From Microbacterium sp. (GTDB lineage: Bacteria; Actinomycetota; Actinomycetes; Actinomycetales; Microbacteriaceae), in the NCBI GenBank assembly GCA_013823625.1, contig PNMM01000001.1, positions 1,116,001 through 1,180,000 of the forward strand: DNA of 64,000 bases. The letters are read 5' to 3'. Of the stretch, positions 42,575 to 52,800 are shown one piece after another. Position 1 is the stretch's first letter. Every line of letters begins with the position of its first letter. Under the pieces are notes generated by a model. It had not been told where the DNA came from. It did not search any database and saw nothing but the letters and a program-made list of their open reading frames with translations. Both the position numbers and the translations under genes were made by a program.

Positions 42575-43579
42575 ATGGCTCTCGAGGGGGCAGTGTCGCT
42601 CGAGGGCGCACGGCCGCTTGAGGTCTCGGGCACCGTCGAGCTCGCGCGCATCGAGCGTTTCGGGCTGATTGAGTCACGACACATCGGCGCCGCCGCCGTC
42701 GTTGACACCTCGGGCCAGATATTGCGAGCAGAGGGTGACGTGCGCGCCACGATCTACCCGCGATCGGCACTCAAGCCCGTGCAAGCGATTGCAATGCTCG
42801 AACTCGGCGCACACTTCGCCGACGACGAACTCGTGCTCGCGGCCGCAAGCCATTGCGGAAGCCCCGACCACCTCGCGGTCGTCGAACGGATGCTGCACGA
42901 CGACGGGCGCGATTCGCACGCCTTGCAGTGCCCGGCCCAGTGGCCGCTCGGCAGTGCCGACCGTGCTGCGCGGCAAGCAGCGGGGCTTCCAGCCACGCGG
43001 CTCACGATGAACTGCTCGGGCAAACACGCGGGATTCTTGCGCGCGAGCGACGCGGTCGGCGGCGACGCCGCCCGCTACCTTGAGCTCGAGCATCCGGTGC
43101 AGCGTCACGTCACCGATGCTGTCGAGCGATTCACGGGCGAGAGCGTGCATGGCACCGCGTTCGACGGTTGCGCTGCACCGCTGCACGCGACCTCGCTCGC
43201 TGCACTCGCGACCGCGATTGCGCGTGTGTCGTCGGGCTCAACCCGCGAGGCCCAACGCCTTGTGGCGGCCGTCGCGGCCGAACCGTGGGCGATCGACGGG
43301 ACGGGGCGGGCCAACACCATGGTGATCGAGCGTCTTGGTGGCATCGCCAAGCTGGGCGCTGAAGGCGTTGTCGTGATCGGAACGACTGCAGGCGTGGCGG
43401 TGGCGGTCAAGGTACTCGACGGCTCGATGCGGGCGACGACGCCCGTGGCGCTCACCTTGCTCGCAAGCGTTGGCGCGATCGACGGCGATGCCGCCGCGGA
43501 GCTCATCGAGCTCACGAGCGAGCGAGTGCTCGCCGGAGACACGCCCGCGGGAGCGCTGCACGTGAGCATCCCGGGCTAG
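42575..43579 (+). CDS. Asparaginase (type II-like, short actinobacterial family)
   Basis: 334 residues. This is the asparaginase family distinct from the classic E. coli AnsA/AnsB fold. Its motifs are SHCGSPDHLAVVERML, MNCSGKHAGFLRA, DGCAAPLHATSLAALA and GRANTMVIERLGGIAKLGAEGV. It likely releases ammonia from asparagine in the cytosol. The 8-bp gap and absence of a good Shine-Dalgarno suggest translation follows on from gabT. It ends at a strong hairpin. Confidence 0.88.
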   Translation: MALEGAVSLEGARPLEVSGTVELARIERFGLIESRHIGAAAVVDTSGQILRAEGDVRATIYPRSALKPVQAIAMLELGAHFADDELVLAAASHCGSPDHLAVVERMLHDDGRDSHALQCPAQWPLGSADRAARQAAGLPATRLTMNCSGKHAGFLRASDAVGGDAARYLELEHPVQRHVTDAVERFTGESVHGTAFDGCAAPLHATSLAALATAIARVSSGSTREAQRLVAAVAAEPWAIDGTGRANTMVIERLGGIAKLGAEGVVVIGTTAGVAVAVKVLDGSMRATTPVALTLLASVGAIDGDAAAELIELTSERVLAGDTPAGALHVSIPG

Positions 43580-43603
43580 GGAAACTCCCGCCCTTTCGTG
43601 AAG

Positions 43604-43636
43604 CGGCGAGCGACTCCAGATGGGAGCCGCTCGCCG
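43604..43636. terminator. Hairpin between convergent asparaginase and potC genes
   Basis: Bases 43604-43617 pair with 43623-43636 with one A-C mismatch, around a 5-nt loop. There is no U-tract. Its position between gene ends suggests bidirectional termination. Confidence 0.5.
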
Positions 43637-43651
43637 ACAACACTCGACGAG

Positions 43652-44449
43652 CTATCCGGCCTTCGCAAGCTGCCGACGACGCACCGCAGCGCTGACTTGA
43701 GCGATGAGAACGAGCGCGATGGCAAGGAAGAACACAGCAGAAGCGATGACATTGGCTTCAGCCGGGATTCCGCGCGCGGCCGCCGTGTAGACGTAGCTCG
43801 GGAACGTGACTTCGGCACCACGGTTGAAGTTGGTGATGATGAAGTCATCGAAACTCAGCGCGAATGACAGCAGCGCGGCCGCGATGATGCCCGGAAGCAG
43901 CATGGGGAAGGTCACGCGCCAGAACACCTGGAACGGGTTGCCATACAGGTCACGTCCGGCTTCTTCGAGTGCCGGGTCAAGGCTCGCAACGCGTGCACGC
44001 ACGGTGACAATCACAAAGCTCAAGCAGAACAACGTGTGAGCCAGGATGATCGTCAAGAGCCCTTTCGGAACCCCCGCCTGCAAGAACTGCGCCGCGAGAC
44101 CCGCACCCAAGACGACCTCAGGCGTTGCCATCGGCAAGAAGATCAGCAGGGTCGTCGTGTTGCGGAACCGGAAACGGTAACGAACAAGCGCGATGGCGAT
44201 CATCGTGCCGAGCGTGGTCGCCAACACCGTGGCAACGAGCCCGATGAACAGGCTGTTGCCGAATGATCGACACACATCTTGTGCGTCGCAAACGTTGAGC
44301 CAGTTGTCGAGCGTGAAGCCCGTCCAGATGATGTTCGTGCGGCGATAGTCGTTGAACGAGAAGACGATCGTGTAGACGATCGGGATGAGCAGGAAGATGA
44401 ATGCCATGCCCGAGTAGACCCAAATGGCCCACTTGCCGAAACCTCTCAC
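43652..44449 (-). CDS. potC: Spermidine/putrescine ABC transporter permease PotC
   Basis: 265 residues with six hydrophobic segments (about 8-28, 62-85, 98-118, 128-148, 175-195 and 232-250). The inner-membrane transport signature is visible in LEEAGRDLYGNPFQVFWRVTFPMLLPGI, the EAA loop. The GTG start overlaps the potB stop by 4 bp (GTGA). It is the last gene of the potD-A-B-C operon. With PotB it forms the membrane channel. Confidence 0.92.
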   Translation of the reverse strand: MRGFGKWAIWVYSGMAFIFLLIPIVYTIVFSFNDYRRTNIIWTGFTLDNWLNVCDAQDVCRSFGNSLFIGLVATVLATTLGTMIAIALVRYRFRFRNTTTLLIFLPMATPEVVLGAGLAAQFLQAGVPKGLLTIILAHTLFCLSFVIVTVRARVASLDPALEEAGRDLYGNPFQVFWRVTFPMLLPGIIAAALLSFALSFDDFIITNFNRGAEVTFPSYVYTAAARGIPAEANVIASAVFFLAIALVLIAQVSAAVRRRQLAKAG

Positions 44450-45357
44450 AGCAGGTCCTCCGTTCCACTGCGCTTCACGTAGAAGCCGACGAGCACCAGA
44501 ATGAGCGCCATCAGCAACAACGACAGCGCTGCGGCCGCCGGGAAGTTCGACAGCACCAAGAAGTTCGCCTCGATCACGTTGCCGATCATCGTGGTGTCTG
44601 CCGAGCCCAAGAAGTCTCTCGACGCGTTGATGTAGTCACCGACCGCGGGAATGAAGGTCAGCAGAGTTCCCGAGATCACTCCGACCGCCGAAAGCGGCAG
44701 GGTGACGGTGCGGAAGGTCGTCGCTGGCGAACCGTAGAGGTCGTTTCCGGCTTCGATCAGTCGCAGATCGAACGTCGCCAGAATCGAGTAGATCGGCAGC
44801 ACCATGAACGGAATGAAGTTGTACGTCAGACCGAACACAACCGAGAAGGCGGTTCCTGTGATCGCCGTGCCGGGCTCCAAGATTCCGACCGATGACAGGA
44901 TGCCCGCCACGGGGCCCTCTGTCGCGAAGATCTGCTTCCAGGCGAGCGTGCGCAGCAGGAACGAAATGAAGAACGGCGCAATGACCAGCACGAGCCCGAG
45001 TGCCTGCAAGAGCGGGAACGGGCGCAGCGTGATCGCGATGAAGTACGCGAGCGGGTAGCCGATCAACAGAGCGAACAAGGTTGCCAACGCGGCGAAGCCG
45101 ATCGAGCGCAGACCCTGTTCCCAGTACGTCTCGATCACGATGACGTAGTTCTGCCAGTTGAAGGCGTTGTTGAACTCTCCGAAGAGCAACGGATCCGGCT
45201 CTTGCAAGCTCGTAATGATGAGCGAGAAGAACGGCGTGACGAAGAACAAGATGAGGTAGAACATGCCCGGCAAGAGCAACAGCAAGGCAATGGGGCTTCG
45301 TTTCCGAACAGCGGGTTCAGCCGCCTGGGCGGTGCCCGAGAAGGCGGTAAAGGCCAT
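44446..45357 (-). CDS. potB: Spermidine/putrescine ABC transporter permease PotB
   Basis: 303 residues. Six membrane segments, first at about 22-45 and the rest between 85 and 295, with the EAA-loop LIEAGNDLYGSPATTFRTVTLPLSAVGV that contacts the ATPase. AGGAGG precedes the ATG at 45357, three bases after the potA stop, and it overlaps potC downstream. Subunit of the polyamine importer. Confidence 0.92.
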   Translation of the reverse strand: MAFTAFSGTAQAAEPAVRKRSPIALLLLLPGMFYLILFFVTPFFSLIITSLQEPDPLLFGEFNNAFNWQNYVIVIETYWEQGLRSIGFAALATLFALLIGYPLAYFIAITLRPFPLLQALGLVLVIAPFFISFLLRTLAWKQIFATEGPVAGILSSVGILEPGTAITGTAFSVVFGLTYNFIPFMVLPIYSILATFDLRLIEAGNDLYGSPATTFRTVTLPLSAVGVISGTLLTFIPAVGDYINASRDFLGSADTTMIGNVIEANFLVLSNFPAAAALSLLLMALILVLVGFYVKRSGTEDLL

Positions 45358-45360
45358 GGC

Positions 45361-46581
<1,221 letters not shown>

Positions 46582-46612
46582 CTAGAGGTACTCCTTCGCG
46601 TGGGAAATCGGG

Positions 46613-47818
46613 TTAGGCGCCGAGCAGAATTGCCTGGAAGGCAGCCTGGTACTCGTTCTCTTCCTGTGCGCTGAGCCCTCGGAACACCTGCACACCGGCC
46701 AACGTTTCGTCGTCGGGGAAGATGAGCTTGTTCTCGGCCAGTACAGGATCGATGGCGAGTGCGGCGTCGTAGGCACCGTTGACCGGAGTCACGTAGTTGA
46801 CCCACGCAGCAACCTCTGCGGCTACCTCAGGGTTGTAGTAGTAGTCGATGAGCTTCTCGGCGTTGGCCTTGCGGGTCGACCCAATCGGAATCATGAAGTT
46901 GTCGTTCCACAGCGTGGCACCCGTCTCAGGCAGGATGAACTTCCACTTTTCGTAGCCAGCCTCGAGGTTGAGCAGCGTGATGTCGCCCGACCAACCGATC
47001 GCTGCGAGCGAGTCTTCGTTCACGAGGTCTTCGCTGTACGAGTTGCCACGCACGTTGCGAATCTGACCCGCCTCAACCTGCTCACGAAGAACGTCGAGAG
47101 CAGCGTTGAACTGGTCTGAGGTGAAGTCGGCGTCGATTCGCGTGCCCTGTTCCATCATGATCAAGCCGATGGTGTCGCGCATCTCAGAGAGCACGGTGAC
47201 ACGGCCATTGAGGTCGGCACGCCAGAGGTCGCTGACCGTGCGAACCTCACCGGTGCGCTCAACGTTATAAGCGATGCCCGCGAAGCCACCCTGCCACGGG
47301 AGCGAGTGAACGCGACCCGGGTCGAAGGCCGGGTTCTGCAGGCTCGGAATCAGGTTGTCGGCGTTGGGGATGTTGGCCTTGTTGAGCTCTTGAGTGAAGC
47401 CGAGCTGAATCCAGCGGTTCACCATCCAGTCGGTCAAGCACACCGTGTCAGCGCCGATGTCTTGGCCCAGCGCAAGCTGGTCGCGAACCGTCGCAAAGTA
47501 GGAGTTGTTGTCGTCGACCGAGATCAAGTAGTTCACGGTGATGCCCGTCTCCTCTTGGAAGCGGACGAGCGTGGGGTAGTTGCCGTCTTCGTCTTCGTCG
47601 ATGTAGAGCGGCCAGTTAGCCCAGTTGAGGTTCGGGTCGTTGGCCGAGTTGTCTTCGGCCGGCGAAAGCTCTGTGCTCGCGGGGGCGCAGGCTGCCAGCG
47701 CGAGGGCCGTGGCGCCGGCACCGGTACCGGCGAGCATTGCGCGCCGCGACACCTGAGCACGCTTAGCCTGCGCAATGAGGCTGCGGATCATCGGGTCTTC
47801 GGGAAGGGGACGATTCAT
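46613..47818 (-). CDS. potD: Polyamine ABC transporter substrate-binding protein PotD, lipoprotein
   Basis: 401 residues from the ATG at 47818, set by AAGGAG; the longer frame upstream is unlikely. An N-terminal twin-arginine-like signal (VSRRAMLAGTGAGATALALAAC) ends in a lipobox, so the protein is probably exported folded and lipid-anchored. The binding fold opens with LNWANWPLYIDEDEDG (the PotD NWxxYI feature), with EETGITVNYLISVDDNN and KWKFILPETGATLWNDNFMIPIG later. It delivers spermidine or putrescine to PotBC. First gene of the operon. Confidence 0.92.
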   Translation of the reverse strand: MNRPLPEDPMIRSLIAQAKRAQVSRRAMLAGTGAGATALALAACAPASTELSPAEDNSANDPNLNWANWPLYIDEDEDGNYPTLVRFQEETGITVNYLISVDDNNSYFATVRDQLALGQDIGADTVCLTDWMVNRWIQLGFTQELNKANIPNADNLIPSLQNPAFDPGRVHSLPWQGGFAGIAYNVERTGEVRTVSDLWRADLNGRVTVLSEMRDTIGLIMMEQGTRIDADFTSDQFNAALDVLREQVEAGQIRNVRGNSYSEDLVNEDSLAAIGWSGDITLLNLEAGYEKWKFILPETGATLWNDNFMIPIGSTRKANAEKLIDYYYNPEVAAEVAAWVNYVTPVNGAYDAALAIDPVLAENKLIFPDDETLAGVQVFRGLSAQEENEYQAAFQAILLGA

Positions 47819-48004
47819 GGCGTGCTCCTTAGACGATTGCCGGTACATCAGTGTCCGTGCCGCGAGCGGCGGTGCGTCGATACTGTCATACGCGATAGGC
47901 GCTGTGCACCCCTGAACGCTCAATTCATCCATCCTGAAACACAAATGTCACGAAATCAGCACTTCCAGGCAAAAAAGAGTGCGGAATCCATTGCGTTGAG
48001 CCGC

Positions 48005-48010
48005 TACGCT
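48005..48010 (+). promoter_or_regulatory. -10 element of alanine dehydrogenase
   Basis: TACGCT lies about 60 bp before the ATG at 48072; the leader contains the GAGGAG ribosome site. Confidence 0.4.
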
Positions 48011-48071
48011 TGACCCGCAACGCAGCGCGGCGGAGCTCATGACAGCCGCGCGTTCATCGCGAGGAGAACTG

Positions 48072-49187
48072 ATGAAGATCGCCGTTCCGGCCGAGGTCAA
48101 GAACAACGAGTACCGCGTGGCCATCACGCCCGCGGGTGTGCACGACCTGGTGGCTAACGGCCACGAGGTCCTGGTGCAATCTGGGGCTGGTCTCGGATCG
48201 TCGATCACCGACGACGAATACCGCGCCCAGGGCGCCTCGATCGTCGCCGATGCGGCAACCGCGTGGGCCGAAGCCGACCTCTTGCTGAAGGTCAAGGAAC
48301 CCGTCGCCGCGGAGTACGAGCACTTCCGCGATGGGCTCTTGCTCTTTACCTACCTGCACCTCGCGGCCGAGAAAGAACTCACTCACGCACTGATTGAGAA
48401 GAACGTCACCGCGATCGCCTATGAGACGGTGCAGCTGCCGTCGCGCGCTCTGCCTCTCTTGGCCCCGATGAGCGAGGTTGCTGGGCGCCTCGCCCCGATC
48501 GTTGGTGCCAACGCCATGATGCGGCCCAATGGCGGGCCGGGGCTTCTGGTTCCTGGAGTTCCCGGCACCGACCCCGCCAACATCGTCGTACTCGGCGGCG
48601 GCGTCGCGGGCACGAATGCGGTTGCCATGGCGGTCGGCCTCGGCGCTGAAGTGACCGTGCTCGACACCAACATTCAACGCCTTCGCGAACTCGATGCCTT
48701 GTACAGCGGGCGCATCCGCACGATCGCGTCGAACGGTTACGAGATCGAGAAGGCCGCCGTGCAGGCAGACATGCTGATTGGCTCGGTGCTCATCCCCGGC
48801 GCTAAGGCACCGAAGCTCGTGAGCAACGACCTCGTTTCACGCATGAAGCCCGGTAGCGTGCTGGTCGACATCGCGGTTGACCAGGGCGGTTGCTTTGCCG
48901 ACACTCACGCCACGACGCATGCCGACCCGACGTTTACCGTGCACGGCAGCATCTTTTACTGCGTTGCCAACATGCCGGGCGCGGTTCCGACGACATCAAC
49001 CTACGCACTGACGAACGCCACGATGCCGTACGTTCGCGCGATCGCGAACCACGGCTGGCAGGCCGCATTGCGGGCCGACGGCGCTCTCGCTCTCGGGCTC
49101 AACACCCATGGCGGGCGTGTCACCAACGACGCTGTCGCGACTGCTCACGACCTCGCTTCCGTTTCGCTCGCTGACGCTCTCGCCTAA
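48072..49187 (+). CDS. ald: Alanine dehydrogenase
   Basis: 371 residues, the standard length. Ald interconverts L-alanine and pyruvate plus ammonia with NAD. The start at ATG 48072 follows GAGGAG. Motifs: MKIAVPAEVKNNEYRVAITPAG at the N-terminus, the substrate lysine/His in LLKVKEPVAAEY and LFTYLHLAAE, the NAD site VVLGGGVAGTNAVAMAVGLGAEV, and SVLVDIAVDQGGCF. Divergent from the polyamine operon; ends at a perfect 13-bp hairpin. Confidence 0.95.
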   Translation: MKIAVPAEVKNNEYRVAITPAGVHDLVANGHEVLVQSGAGLGSSITDDEYRAQGASIVADAATAWAEADLLLKVKEPVAAEYEHFRDGLLLFTYLHLAAEKELTHALIEKNVTAIAYETVQLPSRALPLLAPMSEVAGRLAPIVGANAMMRPNGGPGLLVPGVPGTDPANIVVLGGGVAGTNAVAMAVGLGAEVTVLDTNIQRLRELDALYSGRIRTIASNGYEIEKAAVQADMLIGSVLIPGAKAPKLVSNDLVSRMKPGSVLVDIAVDQGGCFADTHATTHADPTFTVHGSIFYCVANMPGAVPTTSTYALTNATMPYVRAIANHGWQAALRADGALALGLNTHGGRVTNDAVATAHDLASVSLADALA

Positions 49188-49196
49188 AGCGCCGAG

Positions 49197-49227
49197 CCCG
49201 GGCTGACGCATGGAGCGTCAGCCCGGG
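49197..49227. terminator. Perfect 13-bp hairpin between convergent ald and FtsK-like genes
   Basis: Bases 49197-49209 and 49215-49227 are exact reverse complements with a 5-nt loop. The minus-strand gene's stop codon is inside the stem. No U-tract; probably bidirectional. Confidence 0.65.
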
Positions 49228-51893
49228 GCCAGCACTGTCGATTGACGTCGGCACACGGTGCGACCCGGCTCGACAACCCACACGTCTGCGGCGTGACGAT
49301 CAATCGGCGGCGGAACGACCCGAGCGCCGAGCAGTGATCGAACGTCGGCAGCATCGGCCCTGGTGATCACGATCGGTGCCGTGCGTCGAAGAGTGGTGAA
49401 GAGCGACCACGCTGACTGCCAGCCTTCGGGATCGGCAATGAAGACTCTCGGCCCCCCAGTGACCGCCGGGGGTGAGCTCGAGACGAACGATTGTTCCGCC
49501 GCAAGATCACGCACGATGGCTCGGTCAGGATGCGCTCGCCGAAGAGAATCAGCAACGGCGTCGACGCGCCGCGTCACCACGATGACATCGAGGTCGGCAG
49601 GCACGTTCCATGTCAGCGGGTCACTCGGCAGAGGCTCGAGAACGGCCAAAGAGTCACGAACAACCTGCACTTCGCGGTCGGCCCACCGCCCGCGGCCAGC
49701 GGGGGCTGCGCGGTTGAAGAGCCCGCGGGGGGCTCCGGCGAGATGGTGGTCGTCCGAGTCAAGACTCCGCAGGATGAGCCGAGAGTCAAACCGGCCGCTG
49801 AGCAACGAGCGCGAGGTCGAGATCGAACCGATGGAGGCGGCGACTCCGCCCCCCTCGCGCCGAATCGCACGAGCCGCGGCATCCCACCGCGCCAAGAACT
49901 CTGTCGCCAACTCTTCGCACGACGCCAGAACATGGTCGAGGTCATCAGCAACGAGCAACCCCCGCGTGAGCGGCTGATCAGTCAAGCGCTCGAGCACAGC
50001 CCATGCCTCGACTGCCGAGTGAGGCATGCTGACAACGGGCGCGCCGGCCAGCTGAGCGGCTGTCGCCAGAGCAGCGAGCGCCGTAGAGCGCCCGCTGCGG
50101 GGTGCGCCCAGTACGGCAAGAGAACCATCACGCTGGGGATTCCACAGTGCCGGCACTTGCCGTTGTTCGGCGGGATCATCGAGCAAGCCAAAGGCCAGCG
50201 ACTCAAGGCCTGCCGCTGGAGGGGTTGGCGCGCCTTCGGCGGCGACAGTAGGTTCACGGGCAGTCTGCGCCGTGACCAGGCTCGAACGATCAAGCGAGAG
50301 AGGCAGCGGCGGCAGCCACGGGCCTCGACCCGGACTCACCGCCGACCAGCGCTCGCGCACCGCAGCGACATCAGCGTCATCAATTGTTGCCACCTGAATG
50401 ACGTGCGATGCATCTGCCGTCACAACGACGGCGCGACCAGGCGGTGCCCCAGAAAGCTCGCGGCCGGGCGCACCGATGAAGGCGGCGCCCGCAGAGTCGC
50501 TCATGCGAAAGGCGATGCGCGTTGCGCAGTTCGTTGCGACGGCATCGCGAATCGCTGCTGCGGGATGCTGCGTGCACAAGACGAGGTGTACTCCGAGTGA
50601 CCGGCCGCGAGCAGAGATGTCGGCGAATACGCTGTGCAAGTCAGGAAACGACTCGATGAGGGCAGCAAACTCATCGACGAGAACCACCAGTCGGGCGAAG
50701 AGGCCGGGCTTATGGCTGAGGTCGCGAACGCCCGCCTCGACCAGCGCGCGTTCTCGACGGCGGAGTTCGGCTCGCAAACTCAGCAACGCGCGCTCGGCGA
50801 CAACCGGGTCAAGGTCAGTCACGAGCCCCACCGCGTGCGGAAGGTCGACCAGCCCCGAGAACGTTGCCCCGCCCTTGAAATCGATGAACAGCAAGTGCAC
50901 TTCGGCAGGGCTTCGGTGCGCAGCCCAGCCCAGCGCGAGCGTACGCAGAAGCTCGCTCTTTCCACTTCCGGTTGTACCGCCGACAATCGCGTGCGGGCCA
51001 TCGCTCTCGAGGTCGAGTCGCACCACCGCTTGACCATCGTGGCCGAGCGGTACGCCGCGCGTGATCGTGGCGGGCTCGGCGCGTTCAGAAGGCTCGGCCG
51101 TGGTCACGGGCTGCGTGGTTCTCCAGGGCACGAGCGTCGGCAACGCCGCGGGAGTCGCCGCTTGCCGGGACTCACGTGCAACAGCCACGTCACAGCGGCT
51201 CGCAAACTCTGGACGAACGCTCACGGGCGGCGCGCCGGCGACGCGCACCTCGATGCGCGTAGCCGACACGACCCGAATCACGGTGTCGTCATTGGCGTGA
51301 TGCTGCTCGTTCGCCCCGCGCGTGACACGCACGTGAGGCTCGAGGGAAAGGCGCCGCTCGAGAGCGTCGGCGATGACTCCTTCACCATGCACGACAAAGC
51401 GCCCGCGTGGGACGAGCACGGGCATGGCCGGGTTGAATCGTGCGCGATCGAGGAGCGCGCGCAATCGACGATCGTCGGCCGAGTCTGTCGACACAAGAAC
51501 CTCGTCGGGTGAGACAGAACTGCGCGCGGGTGCCGTTCCCACGCGCACGGGCTCCCCCGACGCCGCCTCGATCGCGAGAGACGTCGGATGCCGCGCATGC
51601 GCCTCAGCGCGCTCTCGCCCGTGCGCGATGGCGATGGCACGATCGAACGCGAGGCACTCACGATCGAAGCGCTCTGCCTCTGCGCGACGTTCTCGACGCG
51701 CGACGCGCCGACCATCGAGAGTGCTCGCGATGGCAATGATGGGGCTCAAGAGCGCAAAGACGAGCACGAAGGGCGACCCCGTGATGACGCCGATCGCCAC
51801 CGCCCCGATGAGGGGCGCCACAACAGCAATGAGAGGAAACGGGATGCGCGCCGGGGGCCGCGGCAGGACGGGAGGCGGGGGCAAACGGTGCAC
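49218..51893 (-). CDS. EccC-like FtsK/SpoIIIE ATPase
   Basis: 891 residues, GTG start just after an in-frame stop. Two N-terminal membrane segments (about 18-37 and 40-58) are followed by a cytosolic region and a full FtsK/SpoIIIE ATPase at about 280-510 with Walker A GGTTGSGKSELLR and Walker B LLFIDFKGGATF. A second, degenerate ATPase module follows (GAPRSGRST near 600, GLLVADDLDHV). This two-module layout is that of type VII secretion EccC/EssC motors, not of the DNA translocase FtsK (no gamma domain is seen). It is the last gene of the cluster, 91 bp after the FHA gene. No WXG100 substrate, EccB, EccD or EccE is in the window. Substrate unknown. Confidence 0.8.
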   Translation of the reverse strand: MHRLPPPPVLPRPPARIPFPLIAVVAPLIGAVAIGVITGSPFVLVFALLSPIIAIASTLDGRRVARRERRAEAERFDRECLAFDRAIAIAHGRERAEAHARHPTSLAIEAASGEPVRVGTAPARSSVSPDEVLVSTDSADDRRLRALLDRARFNPAMPVLVPRGRFVVHGEGVIADALERRLSLEPHVRVTRGANEQHHANDDTVIRVVSATRIEVRVAGAPPVSVRPEFASRCDVAVARESRQAATPAALPTLVPWRTTQPVTTAEPSERAEPATITRGVPLGHDGQAVVRLDLESDGPHAIVGGTTGSGKSELLRTLALGWAAHRSPAEVHLLFIDFKGGATFSGLVDLPHAVGLVTDLDPVVAERALLSLRAELRRRERALVEAGVRDLSHKPGLFARLVVLVDEFAALIESFPDLHSVFADISARGRSLGVHLVLCTQHPAAAIRDAVATNCATRIAFRMSDSAGAAFIGAPGRELSGAPPGRAVVVTADASHVIQVATIDDADVAAVRERWSAVSPGRGPWLPPLPLSLDRSSLVTAQTAREPTVAAEGAPTPPAAGLESLAFGLLDDPAEQRQVPALWNPQRDGSLAVLGAPRSGRSTALAALATAAQLAGAPVVSMPHSAVEAWAVLERLTDQPLTRGLLVADDLDHVLASCEELATEFLARWDAAARAIRREGGGVAASIGSISTSRSLLSGRFDSRLILRSLDSDDHHLAGAPRGLFNRAAPAGRGRWADREVQVVRDSLAVLEPLPSDPLTWNVPADLDVIVVTRRVDAVADSLRRAHPDRAIVRDLAAEQSFVSSSPPAVTGGPRVFIADPEGWQSAWSLFTTLRRTAPIVITRADAADVRSLLGARVVPPPIDRHAADVWVVEPGRTVCRRQSTVLAPG

Positions 51894-51984
51894 CGCGCGA
51901 GCACATCATGCGCCGATGGCGTGGCCCGGTGCGGGCGCGACGAGTGAGCATCCGTTCGAATGCTTGACGAATGGGGAGGAGTGG

Positions 51985-52800
51985 TCAGCTCACGATGACG
52001 AATTGCTCGCCGATGTCGACGCGAGTGCCGCGCACGATCGGATAGCGACGACCCGGTTCGCACACTCGCGGTTCTGACCCCGGCTCGCGAATGGTTGATC
52101 CGTTGCCGGAGTGCCGATCGCTGAACCAGAACACGCCCTCGTGTTGGCCAAATTCGAAGTGCGTCTTCGACACCGACCGCCCGGGGTCGACGATCGTCAC
52201 CAGATGGTCGACGTACTCCCCCGGCTCAGGCCGCGGGTTGCGGCCGGCGAGGCCCGAACCCAGCACGGTGTAACTCTCGCCAGTGCTGAACTGCAAGACG
52301 AAGCGTGCTCCACCGGTTGACCGCGTCACGATGCGCGTGCTTTCGACATCGAGCTCGGGTACAGCGGAGGGTGCCGGAAGCGGCGCGGCAGGCGCGGATT
52401 GCGCGGTTGCAAGCGGCTCAGACGGTTCGGGAGGCGATTGCGGAGGTGGCGGCATCACTGCGGGCTCGACCGGACCGAGGCGGTCGATGACGCGAGTGTC
52501 GGCCGGCATGAGGCTGCCGCACTCGGCGCAGTAGACATCATCGGGCTCGCCCCGCACTCCGCACATCGGGCACACCACGATCAGGCTCTCGACCGGCGGC
52601 GACGCGGGCGGTGTGACGGGCTGTGTAGCGGGCGGTGTGGCGGGCGTAGCAGCAGCAACCGCGCTTTCGCGAGGCGGTTCCGTCTCGATCGTCGGCATCG
52701 ACACCGACGGCACCACGACGGGTGCCGAAACCGACCGGCCGCACTCGCCGCAAAACAGGGCGAACGGTGGCAGCTCAGCGGCGCAATGCTGGCAGGTCAC
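51985..52800 (-). CDS. Zinc-ribbon FHA-domain protein
   Basis: 271 residues. There are two zinc ribbons: CQHCAAELPPFALFCGECG at the N-terminus and CPMCGVRGEPDDVYCAECG at about 75-96, followed by a Pro/Ala linker. The C-terminal FHA domain (about 170-270) has the Arg in GLAGRNPRPEPGEY, SVSKTHFEF and NGSTI, the usual phosphothreonine-binding loops. FHA proteins read Ser/Thr kinase phosphorylation. The GTG start overlaps the stop of the upstream gene by 4 bp. It probably links a kinase to the EccC-like motor next to it. Confidence 0.83.
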   Translation of the reverse strand: MTCQHCAAELPPFALFCGECGRSVSAPVVVPSVSMPTIETEPPRESAVAAATPATPPATQPVTPPASPPVESLIVVCPMCGVRGEPDDVYCAECGSLMPADTRVIDRLGPVEPAVMPPPPQSPPEPSEPLATAQSAPAAPLPAPSAVPELDVESTRIVTRSTGGARFVLQFSTGESYTVLGSGLAGRNPRPEPGEYVDHLVTIVDPGRSVSKTHFEFGQHEGVFWFSDRHSGNGSTIREPGSEPRVCEPGRRYPIVRGTRVDIGEQFVIVS

